A stretch of 64,000 nucleotides of DNA from JAJECS01 sp965243625 (lineage in GTDB: Bacteria; Chloroflexota; UBA11872): assembly GCA_965243625.1 (NCBI GenBank), contig CBDEVI010000002.1:3038001-3102000 (forward strand). The letters run 5' to 3'. The first letter of the stretch is position 1. Every line of letters starts with the position of its first letter. Both the position numbers and the translations under genes were made by a program. This document shows positions 63,468 through 64,000 of this stretch, one piece after another. Below the pieces are notes generated by a model. That model was given only the letters and a program-made list of their open reading frames with translations, was not told where the DNA came from and made no database searches.

Positions 63468-63474
63468 GAGGAGG
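63468..63474 (+). promoter_or_regulatory. Shine-Dalgarno of proA that indicates an ATC start
   Basis: GAGGAGG begins 3 bases after the proB stop and ends 5 bases before ATC at 63480. No other start-like codon stands at the right distance, so this site decides the proA start. Confidence 0.7.
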
Positions 63475-63479
63475 TCGTC

Positions 63480-64000
63480 ATCAACGCCGCCATTGACGCG
63501 CCGACCGCCGTTCGGCCGAGCGTTCCCGATCTGGTCGCGTCGGCGCGACGCGCCGCGCGGGAGCTCGCCAAGCTGGACGCCGACGCCAAGAACCAGGCGC
63601 TCGAGGCGATGGCGGCGGCGCTCCGAGCCGAGCAGACCGACGTGCTGGCGGCCAACGCCGAGGACGTCGCGCGGGCGCGCGCCGCCGGTCGTGGCGACGC
63701 GTTCATCGACCGCCTCACGCTCACGCCGTCGCGGATCGACGGGATCGCCGACGCGCTGGGAATCGTCATCGGCCTCCCCGACCCGGTGGGCGAGTCGGTC
63801 GACGCGCGCCGGTTGCCCAACGGCCTGGAGGTGGCCCGACGTCGCGTACCGCTGGGTGTGATCGGGGCCGTCTTCGAGTCGCGTCCGAACGTGGCCATCG
63901 ATATCTCGGCCCTAGGCCTCAAGGCCGGCAATGCGGTGATCTTGCGCGGCGGCAGCGAGTCTCAGCACAGCACCGGCGCGCTGGTCCGGTTGGCGCGCGA
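63480..64000 (+). CDS. proA: Gamma-glutamyl phosphate reductase, 3' end outside window, unusual ATC start
   Basis: Direct translation of the frame from 63480 to the window end gives a clear ProA N-terminus: VASARRAARELAKLDADAKN, RVPLGVIGAVFESRPN, then DISALGLKAGNAVILRGGSE. It reduces glutamyl phosphate to the semialdehyde in proline synthesis. About 173 of roughly 420 residues are present. There is no ATG, GTG or TTG between the in-frame stop at 63432 and an internal ATG that is too late. A GAGGAGG Shine-Dalgarno at 63468-63474 sits 5 bases before an ATC, the likely start, or an ATC-for-ATG sequence error. A CTG overlapping the proB stop (63462) is the alternative. Confidence 0.9.
   Translation, partial: MNAAIDAPTAVRPSVPDLVASARRAARELAKLDADAKNQALEAMAAALRAEQTDVLAANAEDVARARAAGRGDAFIDRLTLTPSRIDGIADALGIVIGLPDPVGESVDARRLPNGLEVARRRVPLGVIGAVFESRPNVAIDISALGLKAGNAVILRGGSESQHSTGALVRLAR

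Overview
The window is high-GC, densely coded bacterial DNA with short intergenic gaps packed with interspersed palindromic repeats. No gene fixes the taxon. An rpsF-ssb-rpsR operon followed by a membrane-anchored rotamase, a DUF1998-type helicase paired with a YprB-like nuclease, lipoproteins with long Thr/Pro linkers, and an abundance of Gfo/Idh/MocA, SDR, HpcH/HpaI and PhyH enzymes together suggest a free-living or host-associated marine-type Chloroflexota. This is inference only. The window starts inside a quinone oxidoreductase gene and ends inside proA.

Region 1 (1-12.8 kb) is a catabolic island. It holds an MDR oxidoreductase, two tandem HpcH/HpaI aldolases, an O-methyltransferase, methylmalonate-semialdehyde dehydrogenase, a PLP D-threonine-aldolase-like enzyme, two SDRs, a DapA-family lyase and three phytanoyl-CoA-dioxygenase-like oxygenases. 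Two of the oxygenases are a recent 1365-bp tandem duplication. The set looks suited to oxidising and splitting hydroxy- and keto-acids or sugar acids.

Region 2 (12.9-21.8 kb) has a surface-anchored TIMP/NTR-like protein, an mrfAB-like DNA repair pair (helicase plus DEDD nuclease), and three Gfo/Idh/MocA dehydrogenases.

Region 3 (21.8-35 kb) carries pgsA, a RodZ-like HTH protein, a tightly coupled run of four unrecognised genes (three with membrane segments, one SPFH-like), divergent mnmG, a type-5 uracil-DNA glycosylase, an alpha/beta hydrolase, the rpsF-ssb-rpsR-rotamase operon and an MFS transporter.

Region 4 (35-52 kb) is rich in nucleic-acid enzymes: dnaE, an exonuclease/GIY-YIG fusion and an Lhr helicase. 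Among them lie a sugar isomerase, a 3-hydroxyisobutyrate dehydrogenase-like enzyme, a holin-like protein, tRNA-Cys, a split DipZ-like thiol-redox pair (ccdA plus a thioredoxin protein) and a membrane protein with a degenerate restriction-endonuclease-like domain.

Region 5 (52-64 kb) has a methyltransferase, a DUF3179 lipoprotein, two paralogous large lipoproteins, an M42 aminopeptidase, an EF-G-like GTPase, proB and the start of proA. ProA is clearly recognisable by direct translation but has no ATG, GTG or TTG start; a strong Shine-Dalgarno precedes ATC.

At least seven families of short repeats occupy the gaps. Families are lettered A to G in the entries and are often joined into composites.
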